Origin: Trichoderma breve
Lineage: Eukaryota; Ascomycota; Sordariomycetes; Hypocreales; Hypocreaceae
DNA length: 64,000 bases
Assembly (NCBI RefSeq): GCF_028502605.1
Contig: NC_079237.1
Location: forward strand, 3,968,001-4,032,000
Reading direction: 5' to 3'
Shown: positions 44,161 through 57,318 of the stretch, piece after piece
Layout of the letters: the number at the start of each line of letters is the position of its first letter
Position numbering within the stretch: the first letter of the stretch is position 1
Notes under the pieces: generated by a model
What the model was told of the DNA's origin: nothing
The model's input: only the letters and a program-made list of their open reading frames with translations
Database searches by the model: none
Program-made: the position numbers and the translations under genes

Positions 44161-44901
44161 ATAAGATAACTAATACGTTGGCCATAATACATATATCGAT
44201 CTCCGTGCACTCTCCGAAGTAGAAAAGGGGCTCTTGCAATACCAGGAAACTTATACGTTAATGCAAATCAAAGCATATATGAGCACAGTTCTAGAAGCGA
44301 TACGGCTCAAATGACACTCAACAGGACGAAAAGCTGTTATACGGGCCACCTATAAGAGCTCTGAATATCATTCCATATGATTGCTCGCGTACAATCATGC
44401 GGTATGCAACCTCCCTGAAATGATGATCATCGTAGCATGCTAGTCACCAGCCCTGTCTACAGTTGCTTCCGAACCTCGGACCAGAGGCCTGTCGTGTGGT
44501 TCCCAGTCTCGATCCGGGGGTTTTAACATAGATATTACACTGCTCCACTTCCCCAGGCGAGATTTCTAATCGGCTCTGTTCGGATACGGGCTTGTTCAGT
44601 GGGTACGCGATACTATACATACTGAGCTTCGGTTTCCGGGGTTATGGCTCACATATATGTTCAGGGTTGTATACAGAGGTGCCCGGAATTCCCAATAATA
44701 TCTTTCCTAGTTGAGTATTCTATAATATAACTTCCATTGGGTTTGTGCGTCAGTCCATTGAGCTTACAACCCTCATGCGTGGGTTATAGAATCTACTTTC
44801 TTTATTCCTCCTCTCCTGTTTCTTTCTCCCTGTTCTTGAGTATATCCTACAGATAAGCTGCATTCCGTCTAGACGTATTTCGGCTTCTGAAACCGTTCAG
44901 A
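44161..44901. other. Gap: esterase promoter side
   Basis: Between the hydroxylase stop and the esterase start. No gene recognised. A CTTTCTTTATTCCTCCTCTC pyrimidine-rich tract just before the esterase start is typical of fungal 5' leaders. Confidence 0.35.
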
Positions 44902-45976
44902 ATGAGCGACTACTCAGAGTCATGGCTCAAGGCACGTAGATGTCAATGCATATACTTACCAATGAAAGGAGGTGCCTAACAAATCCAGTTCGAGGAACAC
45001 CTAGGCGTTCGACCAGTTCTCAACGGCACTGCTGATGAAATGCGCGCCATGCAAGAGGGGATGATGACAGCACTTGCAGCACAATATCCCCCCATCCCTG
45101 ATTCTATTAAGACCTACGAGGGCGTACATGATTCTTTCAACTATCGTATTTTTTGTCCGGCTGCCGACAAAAGCGACAAATTCCCCGTTGGAGTATACTA
45201 TCACCCCGGGGGGCTTGTCATTGGACCGTCCATTGCAGATGACTATTTTTGCGCCACTGTCGCGGGCAGCAAAATCGTCGTCATCTCCATAATGTATAGA
45301 TTATCACCAGAGCATAAGGCACCAGCACACCTTGAAGATGCGCTCAATGGGTTTGAATGGGTAGGACTTATGTCACAAATAAGTAGAGCCGAAACTGATA
45401 TAGCTAATACCCACGCAGGCGTATAAGAACGCTGCTAAATTCGGAGGCGATTCAACCAGAATATACGCCATAGGCGTCTCGGCCGGAGCTGGACTTGCTT
45501 TTTCCGTCACTCGCAAGGTACTTTTGGGTCAGACTTCACTGCGACCTAATACGGTCAAAGGCATTGCTGTCTTCTGTCCCGTTGCGTTGCACCCCGACCA
45601 CATCACGAAATATTACAAGTCAACTCATACATCTTACGCCGAGATGGAGAAGAATGTGCCACTTTTGAACGCATCAACGATGCGTCTATTCTTCGACCTT
45701 GCAGGAAATAATGCTGAATATGAGGACTACTTTCCAATTAGAGATTCGAACATCTTGGGGCGATTACCACCCGTGTATGTATGTACCAGCGAATTGGATC
45801 CAGTGAGAGATGATGGAAAGGTGTTGGTGGCATCCTTGAAGGATGCTAGGATTCCCGTCAAGTCTGACCATTATCCTGGCCTTCCACACTGCTTCTGGAT
45901 AGTTCCCTCTTTACCCGAGACTGAGACATTTTATAAGAATGCCATTAATGGAATGCAATGGGTTATTAGGATATAG
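44902..45976 (+). CDS. Alpha/beta hydrolase, esterase (HSL family)
   Basis: Serine esterase, about 319 residues, with no signal peptide. Exons are 44902-44931, 44989-45360 and 45419-45976. The oxyanion loop is YYHPGGLVIG (HPGG in place of HGGG), the nucleophile is in IGVSAGAGL, the Asp in SELDPVRDDG and the His in GLPHCFW. MYRLSPEHKAPA is the usual block after the oxyanion loop. The first intron has a GC donor (AAG/GCACGT); the exon 1 peptide MSDYSESWLK and the following FEEHLGVRPVL fit the family, which supports it. Its neighbours suggest it cleaves the aryl ester made by the Baeyer-Villiger enzyme. This is inference. Confidence 0.85.
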
Positions 45977-46586
45977 CTACTACCTCCTCAAGTGTTCTGC
46001 GATTAACGTGGAGATAGAATTAAAAGGAAGGTTTAAAAAAAAATCTCTTAAAGATCTGTACATAACAACATTGAACATTAGCTATGGGTTATCTAGGGGG
46101 TCAGCTTAACACACTTCGAATTGATTAGTTCCTCGACACTGAGTATCTCTCGGGGATTCAGCTCCAATCTAATGTAACGTGTGTACTGTCACATGCTTTT
46201 CTTAGAGAGGCCAAGAGCCCAGACGCTATCCGCTACAACAATGGTGTTGACCAGGCTCCCATTCAATGCTGACGCTACCCCACAGGATATTCCGAGTATA
46301 GTTGCAGTTAAGGCAAGCATTCAGATAATGCCGCAATGCAAACTCTGCTTAGTTCGTGGATAAGGGATTAATGGTAAGTCATTAGAATTACACCTCTATC
46401 TTTATCTTGGAATAATGTGTCCTACCTTATCTTTCAAAGTGAGCCATCTTCTTCACGACGACAATCGCGAGCGAGTCCTTAATCACGGAGAAGCTTGTGA
46501 CTAGAAGATAATGGGAAAGTTATAAACTAAACGTATTGCCAGTATAATTGCGACTGAATAACCGCTAAGTCTGAATGGGCTTTGGA
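45977..46586. other. Gap between convergent genes
   Basis: 3' sides of the esterase and the MBL-fold gene. Nothing recognised. Confidence 0.35.
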
Positions 46587-47605
46587 CTACAATATGTAGC
46601 CTTCTAAAGTCTCTTTCGTCCTCTTCTCAACAGCATGATGGCGATTCTCTTCCCAGATCTCTCCTCCTTCGCCAAACTGATTGCTCAAGTGACCCAAAAA
46701 GAAGTCCAAATTTTTCACAGCTTGTGGGAAGGCATTTGCGAACGTACTATAGATGTGCTCCACGGTCGGCTTCGTAGCAGCCTGCGAAATCTCGTCTTTG
46801 AAAAGCGCAAGATACTTGCGATTGTGCTCCAGGTCGGCGGCAGTATCAAGTGACCATCCATCTTGGAGATGACCAACAATGATTTTGGTAGGCTTAAGCG
46901 ACTCAATCAATTCAATGACCTGCAGAAATCTCATTGTAAGTGACCTCCTTAGAAAGCGTTAATACATGGAGTTCTTACCGATTGCCACGCATGGAGAATT
47001 TCTGGTGTTTCAATTTCTTCTGCCCTACCCGGTATCTATAAGTACACTATATGGCAAGTGTCAATTAGGCACTCTTACCAGAGATGTGTGCTTCTCCCAT
47101 ACAACGCGTCACCCGTGATTACGGTCCTCTCCGTTGGCAGCCAGAAAAGCGTGTGGTCCACTGCGTCACCTTGTACTGGCCCTAGAAGCATAATTGGGCT
47201 TTCTGGATCTTTGTCGAGGATGACAAAGCTGTACGGGTAGGGATCAGGTTTCCTAGGTACCTGTGGAATCTCGTCTCTACCAAAGATGGTCGGCCAATAT
47301 TTAACCTTCTCATCGTATTCCCTGTCAATTCCGGCCCTAACATAAGGTGCGGCATAAAATTTCGCGGATGGGAATGCCTCCAGGATAGGATTAGCACTGA
47401 AGTAATGGTCGGGGTGGTGGTGCGTAACAAAGACAGCCTGCAAAGCATTCGGGGTTTTGTCCTTGATGAATTGAACAACGCGAACAGCATCCGAGACCAA
47501 GAATGGCGGGTCAATCAGCATAGCAGATTTGCTGCCAACAATAAGTGTCGTGACACTTGACAGGCCCTTTTCAGATGAGGATATGTGATATGTTTGAAGT
47601 GGCAT
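46587..47605 (-). CDS. Metallo-beta-lactamase-fold hydrolase in the catabolic cluster
   Basis: Cytosolic MBL-superfamily enzyme of about 301 residues. Exons are 47605-47079, 47024-46979 (only 46 nt) and 46919-46587. The zinc site is H62-H-H64-P-D66-H67 in VTHHHPDHYF; later metal residues are in ITGDALYG and IIVGHLQDGW. The microexon encodes EEIETPEILHAWQ and both its splices keep frame, which supports it. The family acts on lactones, thioesters or phosphoesters. In this cluster a lactone or ester intermediate is a reasonable substrate, but nothing in the sequence proves it. It is divergent from the vanillyl-alcohol oxidase gene. Confidence 0.83.
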
Positions 47606-48267
47606 GGTGGATTTTTAAGCGTTCGACCAGGTATTAGTTACCAATTATTCGAGAAGTATGCACTGCTATTTGGACAACAATGCCGGCCCACGAAGTTATA
47701 TACTCAATAGCGAAGTCTTCTGTTGCCGAATACGCGATGAAGTTGGTGCATTAGGCGATAATAAATGAACAGCGGGGAAGGGTTTCATCCGGAAGGGGTC
47801 TGGTGTGACGGAACGAGACCAGTATATCTGGGCATTCGCTTTGCTCCTGGGAATTTGGGTCATATCCGGTGTCTTAGCCGGCTGCGGCGTAAATCACATT
47901 TGTTATGCTATATCTGGATGCAACATACGGATAAGGGTCTCCTTCCGTTCAACCCAAACAACCCTCCAATGCCCCAGAGTCTTCCGTATAACCGTCATTG
48001 GTTTCCGGAAGCTGCACATATTATCGTGTATGTCACCGTCCTAGACGACATGGACGTAATATATATTTAGGTCTAGGCCTAATGGGTTCAGCGTTATAGA
48101 ACGTCAGCTTTTTCTTATGTCAGTGATCACTTCAACATTTTGACGTATCAATTTGCAATTTATATTTATTTATATTTTCTGTATCGTTACTGAGCCAACC
48201 GCCCGCCATAACGCCAATCACCGCCTCGACCTCTTCTTAGATAACCTCAAAATCTAAGCAGGGGGAT
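47606..48267. other. Gap: divergent promoter region
   Basis: Between the starts of the MBL-fold gene (leftward) and the vanillyl-alcohol oxidase gene (rightward). Overlapping short frames at 47765-48070 look accidental. Confidence 0.35.
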
Positions 48268-50489
<2,222 letters not shown>

Positions 50490-51247
50490 AAAATATAAGT
50501 CTATATATTCTGGTACCTGCAGCGTATACTTATATATATATAAGATCTAAGAAGCTGAAGGGAAGTATCTAGGCTTAGCTAGTTATAGCTTGAATAAAAA
50601 GCTTTTGAAATACAGAATTAGCCCTTTTTAGGAGGTGTTAAGAAACGAGTACCGTGGTCATTATATTATAGCTGCAGTTTTGTAGATAGTTATTCAATAT
50701 CTCTTTGACTTCTTTAGTACTTTTCTTGTTCTTAAATGTTAGACGATATATTTAGATTGTGCAATAAAACGTACTGAGTTACTGTAATGTTTTAATTTAA
50801 TGTTTTAATAATATAATGTAAGTTCCTATGGTTATAAGCTAAGGTTAATTAGTTTATATTCTCAATATTCCAAAGGGGGTTATTTTACACTTCTAATTAT
50901 TTAATAGAGGATCATTGGACTATTGCAATGATCTGATGATTTGTTCCTGCCTGCACGGCCCGTTGTCGCAACCAGCAGAGTTGGGTCGTGACACTTTCAG
51001 CTTAATTTAGCCAACGGAAGCGGGAAACCAAAACGCATAAGGTGCATCTTCCGGCCCACTTTTGCCAACGGCAGCGGGAAATTGTAGGCCTAGAGAGGAT
51101 TCGCTTTCCGCTGAAGCCAATACTCGCATATATATAGACAACTCAAATAGCTTGTGATTTGGAAGATATACCACTTTGGATTGCTAATCTACTCTTACTA
51201 TGTGCATTCGACATTTAGTAATCAAACTCTGTTAGTTCCTTGAAGCA
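50490..51247. other. Gap: AT-rich stretch and SDR promoter
   Basis: Roughly 50500-50930 is very AT-rich with no coding pattern. From 50940 the composition rises and the two direct repeats listed next appear, then a TATATATAG motif near 51130. Confidence 0.4.
51010..51081. promoter_or_regulatory. Direct repeat GCCAACGGMAGCGGGAAA
   Basis: An 18-bp element occurs at 51010-51027 (GCCAACGGAAGCGGGAAA) and 51064-51081 (GCCAACGGCAGCGGGAAA), differing at one base and spaced 54 bp apart. Both contain CGG and GCGGG half-sites and lie about 170-240 bp before the SDR start. A candidate paired regulator site. Confidence 0.45.
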
Positions 51248-52183
51248 ATGTCAGCCTTCTTGTTCGACCGTCAGAAGCTCCCGCAGCTCAAAGATAAAGT
51301 CGTTGTACTAACAGGTAGATCCACGTACCAACTGCTGCGGAACAGAAATTTTACTAACATCCCTACTGGCGGCGCCAACGGTATAGGTGCGGAAACGGTG
51401 AAACTGCTTAGCTCCCATGGAGCAAAAGTGGTCTTTGGCGATATTGCTAAAGAACAAGGGATGACCCTCGCAAACTCTCTATCTCCTAATGTCTGTTTTG
51501 TTGAGACCGATGTGACTTCATATTTATCGGTTCTGCAGCTATTTCAAAAAGCTTTTGAGCTTTATCAACGTGTTGACATTGCCGTCTCGAACGCCGGTCT
51601 TGGGGAAAAACCGGAGTGGTTCGAGCCGTCCATGAACCTTGTCAGCGTGCAAAAGGAGCCAAATACAGTCACCCTTGATGTTAACTTGAGAGGCTCCTTA
51701 TTTTTTGCTCGCGTGGCAACTGTATATTTACGCCAAAATGCCGCAAGAGAAGACAATAAGTCGCTGATACTTCTTTCGTCAGTAGCCGGATTTGAAGAGA
51801 GTCCAGGCATCTTCGTGTACCAGGCTGCCAAGCATGGTATCATCGGTCTAATGCGAAGTTTGAGGAAATACTCCTCTACTGTTTATGATGAGGCAAACAT
51901 TCGAGTAAATTGCGTTTGTCCATGGGCAACGAAGACAGCCATGATCCAAGAATTCCAGACTGCGTGGGAAAAAGAAGGCCTCCCACTAAACACCTGCCTT
52001 GACGTGGCCGAAGTTGTCGCGGCCATTGCGCTGGAAGGAAATTTGAATGGAGAGAGTGTGTATGTGGAAGGTGGAAATTCGTGGCTCTTTGAGGAGAACC
52101 TCCAACGCCTTCAGCCTCAATGGCTCGGTGAATCAGCCTTCCAGAATTTAATGAAAGGACAAGCTTATCTAGCCACAGTATGA
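51248..52183 (+). CDS. Short-chain dehydrogenase/reductase
   Basis: Classical SDR oxidising or reducing an alcohol/carbonyl with NAD(P). The unspliced frame has 311 codons. An 18-codon insertion (51315-51368) sits inside the TGxxxGxG cofactor motif. It starts with a GTAGAT donor-like site and contains ACTAAC, a perfect branch-site core, but ends CTACTG instead of CTACAG. Removing it gives VVVLTGGANGIGAETVKLL and a 293-residue product of normal shape. Tyr and Lys of the active site are in FVYQAAKHG, the Ser in LILLSSVAG, and the Asn in VSNAGLG. In the cluster it could oxidise a 1-arylethanol made by VAO to the aryl ketone. That role is inference. Confidence 0.83.
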   Translation: MSAFLFDRQKLPQLKDKVVVLTGRSTYQLLRNRNFTNIPTGGANGIGAETVKLLSSHGAKVVFGDIAKEQGMTLANSLSPNVCFVETDVTSYLSVLQLFQKAFELYQRVDIAVSNAGLGEKPEWFEPSMNLVSVQKEPNTVTLDVNLRGSLFFARVATVYLRQNAAREDNKSLILLSSVAGFEESPGIFVYQAAKHGIIGLMRSLRKYSSTVYDEANIRVNCVCPWATKTAMIQEFQTAWEKEGLPLNTCLDVAEVVAAIALEGNLNGESVYVEGGNSWLFEENLQRLQPQWLGESAFQNLMKGQAYLATV

Positions 52184-52393
52184 TACAACTTTACCTTCAG
52201 TCTCAAGCTACCTAGCCCTTTTATAATGGCTAACACATTTGCAGGGTTCGAAGTGGAATATATCCAAGGAACTCTAGTTTCAAATATCTGTGACAAGCCG
52301 GTTTCCGACATGTTAATACTAGGAAGCATTCCCCAAGGGGGAAACTATGTGCTAAGTTCATGTTGGCGGATAGATCAGATTATAGGGCGCATA

Positions 52394-53749
52394 TCATGGT
52401 TGTCCTTCCCACACCTCTACTAGAAACTCTATAGCTTTAGTGTACTTAAAATCAGGAAAGAGCCGATTCATCTCGCCTGACGAATCCCATGCCCCTTTGG
52501 TACTACTCAGGAGGATACCAACAGATACAGCTTTGTGCATATCTATTGAATCGTCCTTGGAGGCGGCATGATGAGTGGCTTCAATATTCCAAATAGTTTT
52601 CAGCTCACCAGCCTCTAGATCTTCAATCTTTACTTTTTCGATCGCGAAAGGGTGTCCTGTAATAGATAAATTTGAAAAGTTCAGTCAGCAATGCTTCACA
52701 CTGAGAATCTTTTATTTTCTGGGCAACAATTATGCTTCTATTGTTCTTACCTCTCACAGACTCTCCGATGGCCAAAACTTGTGCAAACGTCAATCTGTTG
52801 CCTCTGATCCCTCCAATAATCGGCCATCTGCCTCCTTCATAGTCAACTGCACGGGCAACAATAGCTGCAAAGTCCTTAACTGAAGTAAAGTTTATAATGG
52901 CGTCCTCATGGCCCTCGACAACGATACCACGCTTGTTCTGGAAGTCAAAGATGGTTTGTAGCGGGTCAACGTACTTGCTGGTTTTGTACGGATAGGCTAG
53001 GTAGTCCAAAAACAGACCCGGCTGGAATAAAGAATACTCAAGAACCTGTGAGTTCCGGGAAAGTGGGTTAGCAATGTCGTGTGTGGCTCGCTCACCAAAC
53101 TCATCAATTTTCAGCTATTATACTTGAAGAAAGGTAACTTACGATCTCCGACTTGTTGATTTCTCTCAAATATTCCCGGATTATTTCTTTTTGCCCTGAC
53201 CAGGGCATATTCACAGTGTCTTTGCTGTTGATTCGGTCATTAGCCGCTCAAAGGAAACTGCAATGACCATGGTGTTACTTGATGACTAGACTATTTACCT
53301 TCCATACTCGCTGGGCGAAAACCGTTTGACACCAGCTTCAATGGCTGCATCGATGAGGTTCCTCTGCACTTTTTGTTCGAAATCTCCCAGGGTCTGGATG
53401 AATGACAAGAGAGTGTGAACACCGTTGAGCGCTGTGGTGAGGCTTTGCACATCATTGTAGTCCACAATTTGCCAATCGAGGGTCGATGTGAAGTCCTTAG
53501 ATGGCACAGTCTGTACATGGACATCAGTTTCCGCTACTTTCTTTTATTTGAGGCACGTAAACAATGTCCCATACACCTCTGCTCAAAATGGTAATATCAT
53601 GGTTTTTGGATTCAAGTAGAGCATCGATGACTTCTCGAGCGACCTCTGCATCGTAACAACATGATGATTAGCAGTTGTATACCGCCACGTCAAGCCAAGA
53701 TGAACTTTTACTTACGCCCGGAACCACCAGCAATTGCGACTTTGACCAT
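52394..53749 (-). CDS. NmrA-like NAD(P)-binding protein
   Basis: NmrA/isoflavone-reductase group, about 318 residues from six exons: 53749-53716, 53645-53575, 53510-53299, 53224-53143, 53045-52751 and 52656-52394. The cofactor motif AGGSGQVAREV is split by the first intron and recreated by the join. RFSPSEYG is the family block, again next to a splice, followed by MPWSGQKEIIREYL and YSLFQPGLFLDYLA. HEDAIINFTSVKDFAAI is the usual C-terminal-domain strand. The last exon carries the region duplicated at 31576-31710. It sits divergent from the second cluster regulator and convergent with the SDR. It may reduce an aromatic intermediate or act as a redox sensor. Confidence 0.83.
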
Positions 53750-54517
53750 TTTGAACTCTGCGTTGTGTAAAAGCGAAGAAATTAGTTTCGCTAATACAGC
53801 GAGAGGATAGAGATAAGAAAAAGCGATGTAAAAGTTGAGCAACATGGAAAAAGGAAGTTATAACGTGGCGAGCCTACCTTGTGGAATATATATGTATTTG
53901 AATTGAGGTTACTAGTAACTTTTGACCACGGAGGAGTACCCTGCCGGCCTTTGTACCCAGCGGGGGTCTCGGAGTCTTTAGTTGAATAACTAGTATAGAC
54001 CTGCATGTTGACTGGTGTTCGACCGCGGTGCATGCGGTAAATGAATCCTACCCTAGCTTGATCGATCCTTTGTCTATGATGATAACCTGCTGTGGAAAAA
54101 CGCCAGTACTATTACGGAGAACATATTGCGCTGCAATTCGTAGATTATCGTACTAAAGTTTTATCTGAATACTCTGTCTGACGGTGAAATGAGGCACTGT
54201 TATCCACGCTCCCCTAATTTCCACATAATTAATCCTCGATTCTAACAGAATCTTGCATGGTTTTCCATCTCCGCGCGGCGCAATGGCGTGATTACGTAAC
54301 AATCATTGTGCTATGGAAAGTATTGATCTACGGAGGACCATACTGCCGAATCTTACAACGCCGCGGCGGAGACTTTAACGTCTTTCTCAAACCGAGTTCA
54401 AAAAAGAGAAACTGACACTTTCAGGAAAACTATATGGAAGACATTGTCAACGTCTTTTTATCTAATTAGTAAGGGGATTATTGTGACGTTCGTGGCTGGA
54501 GTCGTTATCGACGGGAA
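53750..54517. other. Gap: divergent promoter region
   Basis: Between the NmrA-like gene (leftward) and a Zn2Cys6 gene (rightward). CCGCGGCGGAG near 54360-54370 contains CGG half-sites. No gene recognised. Confidence 0.35.
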
Positions 54518-56717
54518 ATGTCGGAACAGCAGAATCAACGCTGGGCATCCTCCGCGGCGGAAGACAAACAACATCCGCCCAAAAGGCGAAAGGTCCGCAA
54601 GGGCACATTGAGCTGCTGGGAGTGCAAGCGCCGTAAAACAAGGTGCTCCTATGCAGCGCCGTCAAACAAGAAATGTGATGGATGTAGGAGCCGACGGACA
54701 AAGTGCATCAGCCAAGAGTTTCGGGACGAGGCGGACGACAGAGTCGATCATGAGGAATCTCCGACAGTACAGTTGACCAGGCACGGCGGCGACAATACTG
54801 GATCAAATGCATCACTCCAGTATCAACCCGATCAGGAGGGGATTACTTTGTCAGCGGTACGTTCCTTAAATGCCTTGATTGCGATTTTACTTCGCTAATG
54901 GCGAAGGAAAGAAATATCCGGGGAGAGATGATCACACTTCGAAGTCCAACTCAGAGTCACACTTATCTGTTAATGCGACAATTTCGAATATTGGACCAGA
55001 AGCACAGTTAACAAAAAGACTTGACGAGATATCCGGCATCCTCTTGGGGAAATGGCCTGACCAGGATGATCTCGACTTGATATTGAGCATTCCAGTCGAT
55101 ATTTCGATATTATTCCATGGAGTTATATACAAGCCGTACTCTACATTCTATTCTCAACACATGGAATCTCCAAAAGAGATGCTTCAATTGCCTCCGCAGG
55201 GTTCCAGGGCTCATCCTGTGCTCATAGCTAGAAGACTCTTGCTACTGGCAACATACCTTCAAGGCATTCCGCCCTCTTCAGCCAGCAAGCTTGATGGTTT
55301 GAGCTCAGATTACCGTGCCATCATGCGTTGCCTCGTCGATGCTGTCTCTAAGCTGGTGACTAGCAATGATGAACTTACCAACTCACTCGAGGGCATAGAA
55401 TGCATCATGACCGAGTCTATGTACCTCAATAATTCTGGGAACCTCCGGCGCGCATGGATGACGAATCGCAGAGCTATGCTCACGGCTCAATTACTAGGGC
55501 TACACACGGGAACAGGCGGGCCGGTAAACATAACACTAGAGCCAAAAAGCCGGGACCGGATTGATCCTGATTATATGTGGTTCCGCATCGTCCTCTCGGA
55601 TCGCGCTCTGTCGTTAATATTGGGGCTTCCCCAAGGCTCCTCGCTCGATGACAGCTTTGCTTCTCCGAATGCCTTAGAGTCATGCATGGCTCTGGAGCGC
55701 ATAGAGCGTATCCAGGCAGTTGCTGCCGGGCTTATACTGCGTCGTAACGGCGCTGAGACGAGCGAACTGTTAGAAACTTACAAGATTGACAAGATGCTCC
55801 AGGACGCCGCAGCCCTGATGTCGCCACAGTGGTCTGTAACGATACATAACACTGCTTTCGTTCCCGACAATGAAGTGAAGATATTAGAAGATGCGATCCG
55901 CCTCATGCACCAGTTTACGCATCACAACCTCTTACTACAGTTACATCTACCATTCATGTTGCAACCTTCTTCGGCAGACGGTCCAAATCATGATTACAGC
56001 AAGATGACTGCTAGCGCCGCAAGCCGTACCATCATCTCTGATTTCGTGGCCTTCCACAATTCCAATCCTCTTCCGTATTATTGCCGGATGATTGATTTTG
56101 TAGTTTTCATTGCCAGCGTGACGCTGTGCATCGCGCATATTGATGCTCGGCATCAGCATCATCCTAGCAGTGACAACAACTGCGTCGGAAGAGGCAGCTT
56201 CACTGCTCTGGATTCACTGCGTCATCAGCGACTAAGGGATCGAGGACTGCTTGACTATATTTTAGAGATCATGGAGATGAAGGCGCGAGTCAATCACGAT
56301 ATCGTAGCTCAGAAGATCTCTGCGATCATCCGACCTCTCCTCGCGGCTGAGAGCGATTCCGATAACGGGCGATACTACCTAACCACTGCATCTCGGTCGG
56401 TTGATCAAAGAACTTATAGCCAGAAATCACAACCTCAGAGCTTGGGCGAAACTGGCGAGACTCCTAATAAGTTGCTAATCTATATTCCACATTTCGGCAC
56501 CATCAATATCGAAGCACATCCAGAGATTACCAATGGAGGAAATGTATCAATCTTAGGTAACAACGCCTCATCTTCGAGTGCTGGGCACGAAATTTTGCAG
56601 GACGCGGCGATAGAAGTGGATGATATAGGACCCAGCGATCTCGACTGGCAAGCAATCCTCTCAACATATTCCAACGCATTTTTAGGGAGCGACGATTGGT
56701 ATATTGCTGGGATATAA
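54518..56717 (+). CDS. Zn2Cys6 transcription factor (cluster)
   Basis: Nuclear regulator of about 714 residues from exons 54518-54856 and 54912-56717. A basic stretch (PPKRRKVRKGT) precedes the zinc cluster at Cys 33, 36, 43, 53, 56 and 63 (CWECKRRKTRC, then CDGCRSRRTKC), with a longer loop of nine residues between the third and fourth Cys. This variant is common in regulators described as C6 factors of secondary or aromatic metabolism. The 55-nt intron has a GTACGT donor; the acceptor choice is the one that keeps frame. The Fungal_trans region includes RRAWMTNRRAMLTAQLLGLH and WFRIVLSDRALSLILGLPQG, the central block. The C-terminus is acidic (DDIGPSDLDW), a possible activation domain. Confidence 0.87.
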
Positions 56718-57318
56718 GCTATGTTGTGATTTTGCAATACCAAACCACCATAAGTCCAATACTCTTGCAGGATTACTCCTACTTGACTCTTTGTAGATTA
56801 TAACCCTAAGCGGAAGTTTGTCGTCAAGCGCGCTGATGGAACTCTTGGATTCAATGGAACTGTCGATGTTTGCAGTTTGAATTCTCCTGCGTCATATGAT
56901 GTAAGACTTTCTCCTTCTTCATTATGCCACAGTCACCTCTTACTAATGGAAAGGTCAGTATTACCTTAGTCGCCCCATCCAACAAGACAGTGTTTTTGGA
57001 ACATCCGCATTTGTCCTTGCAAGCCTCGAAAGAGAACGCTATACGGGCGTAGCATTATATTAGCTGTCGATTATATAAATATACCAGCAAAACTAGCCGT
57101 CGACAATTAGTTTGAGAAGCTGTCATACTGTCATCGACCTGAACAGTTAATAATGAGGATGGAAAATTTATACATGGAGATGATTTATACATAGACATGC
57201 ACGGTTACTAGGGGCATTTAAGAAACAGAGGCCGTCTCCATTAGAGTGTTTGCTACCTGCTAAATATCCGATGTCAGAAAGACTCTCTGTCATTGATTGA
57301 GAGTCTTTGATTTTGACA
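56718..57318. other. Gap between convergent genes
   Basis: 3' sides of the regulator and the atypical SDR. Nothing recognised. Confidence 0.35.

Noticed and set aside
47765..48070. Two overlapping rightward frames before the VAO gene
   Set aside because: Neither resembles a protein family and both fall in the VAO/MBL divergent promoter gap.
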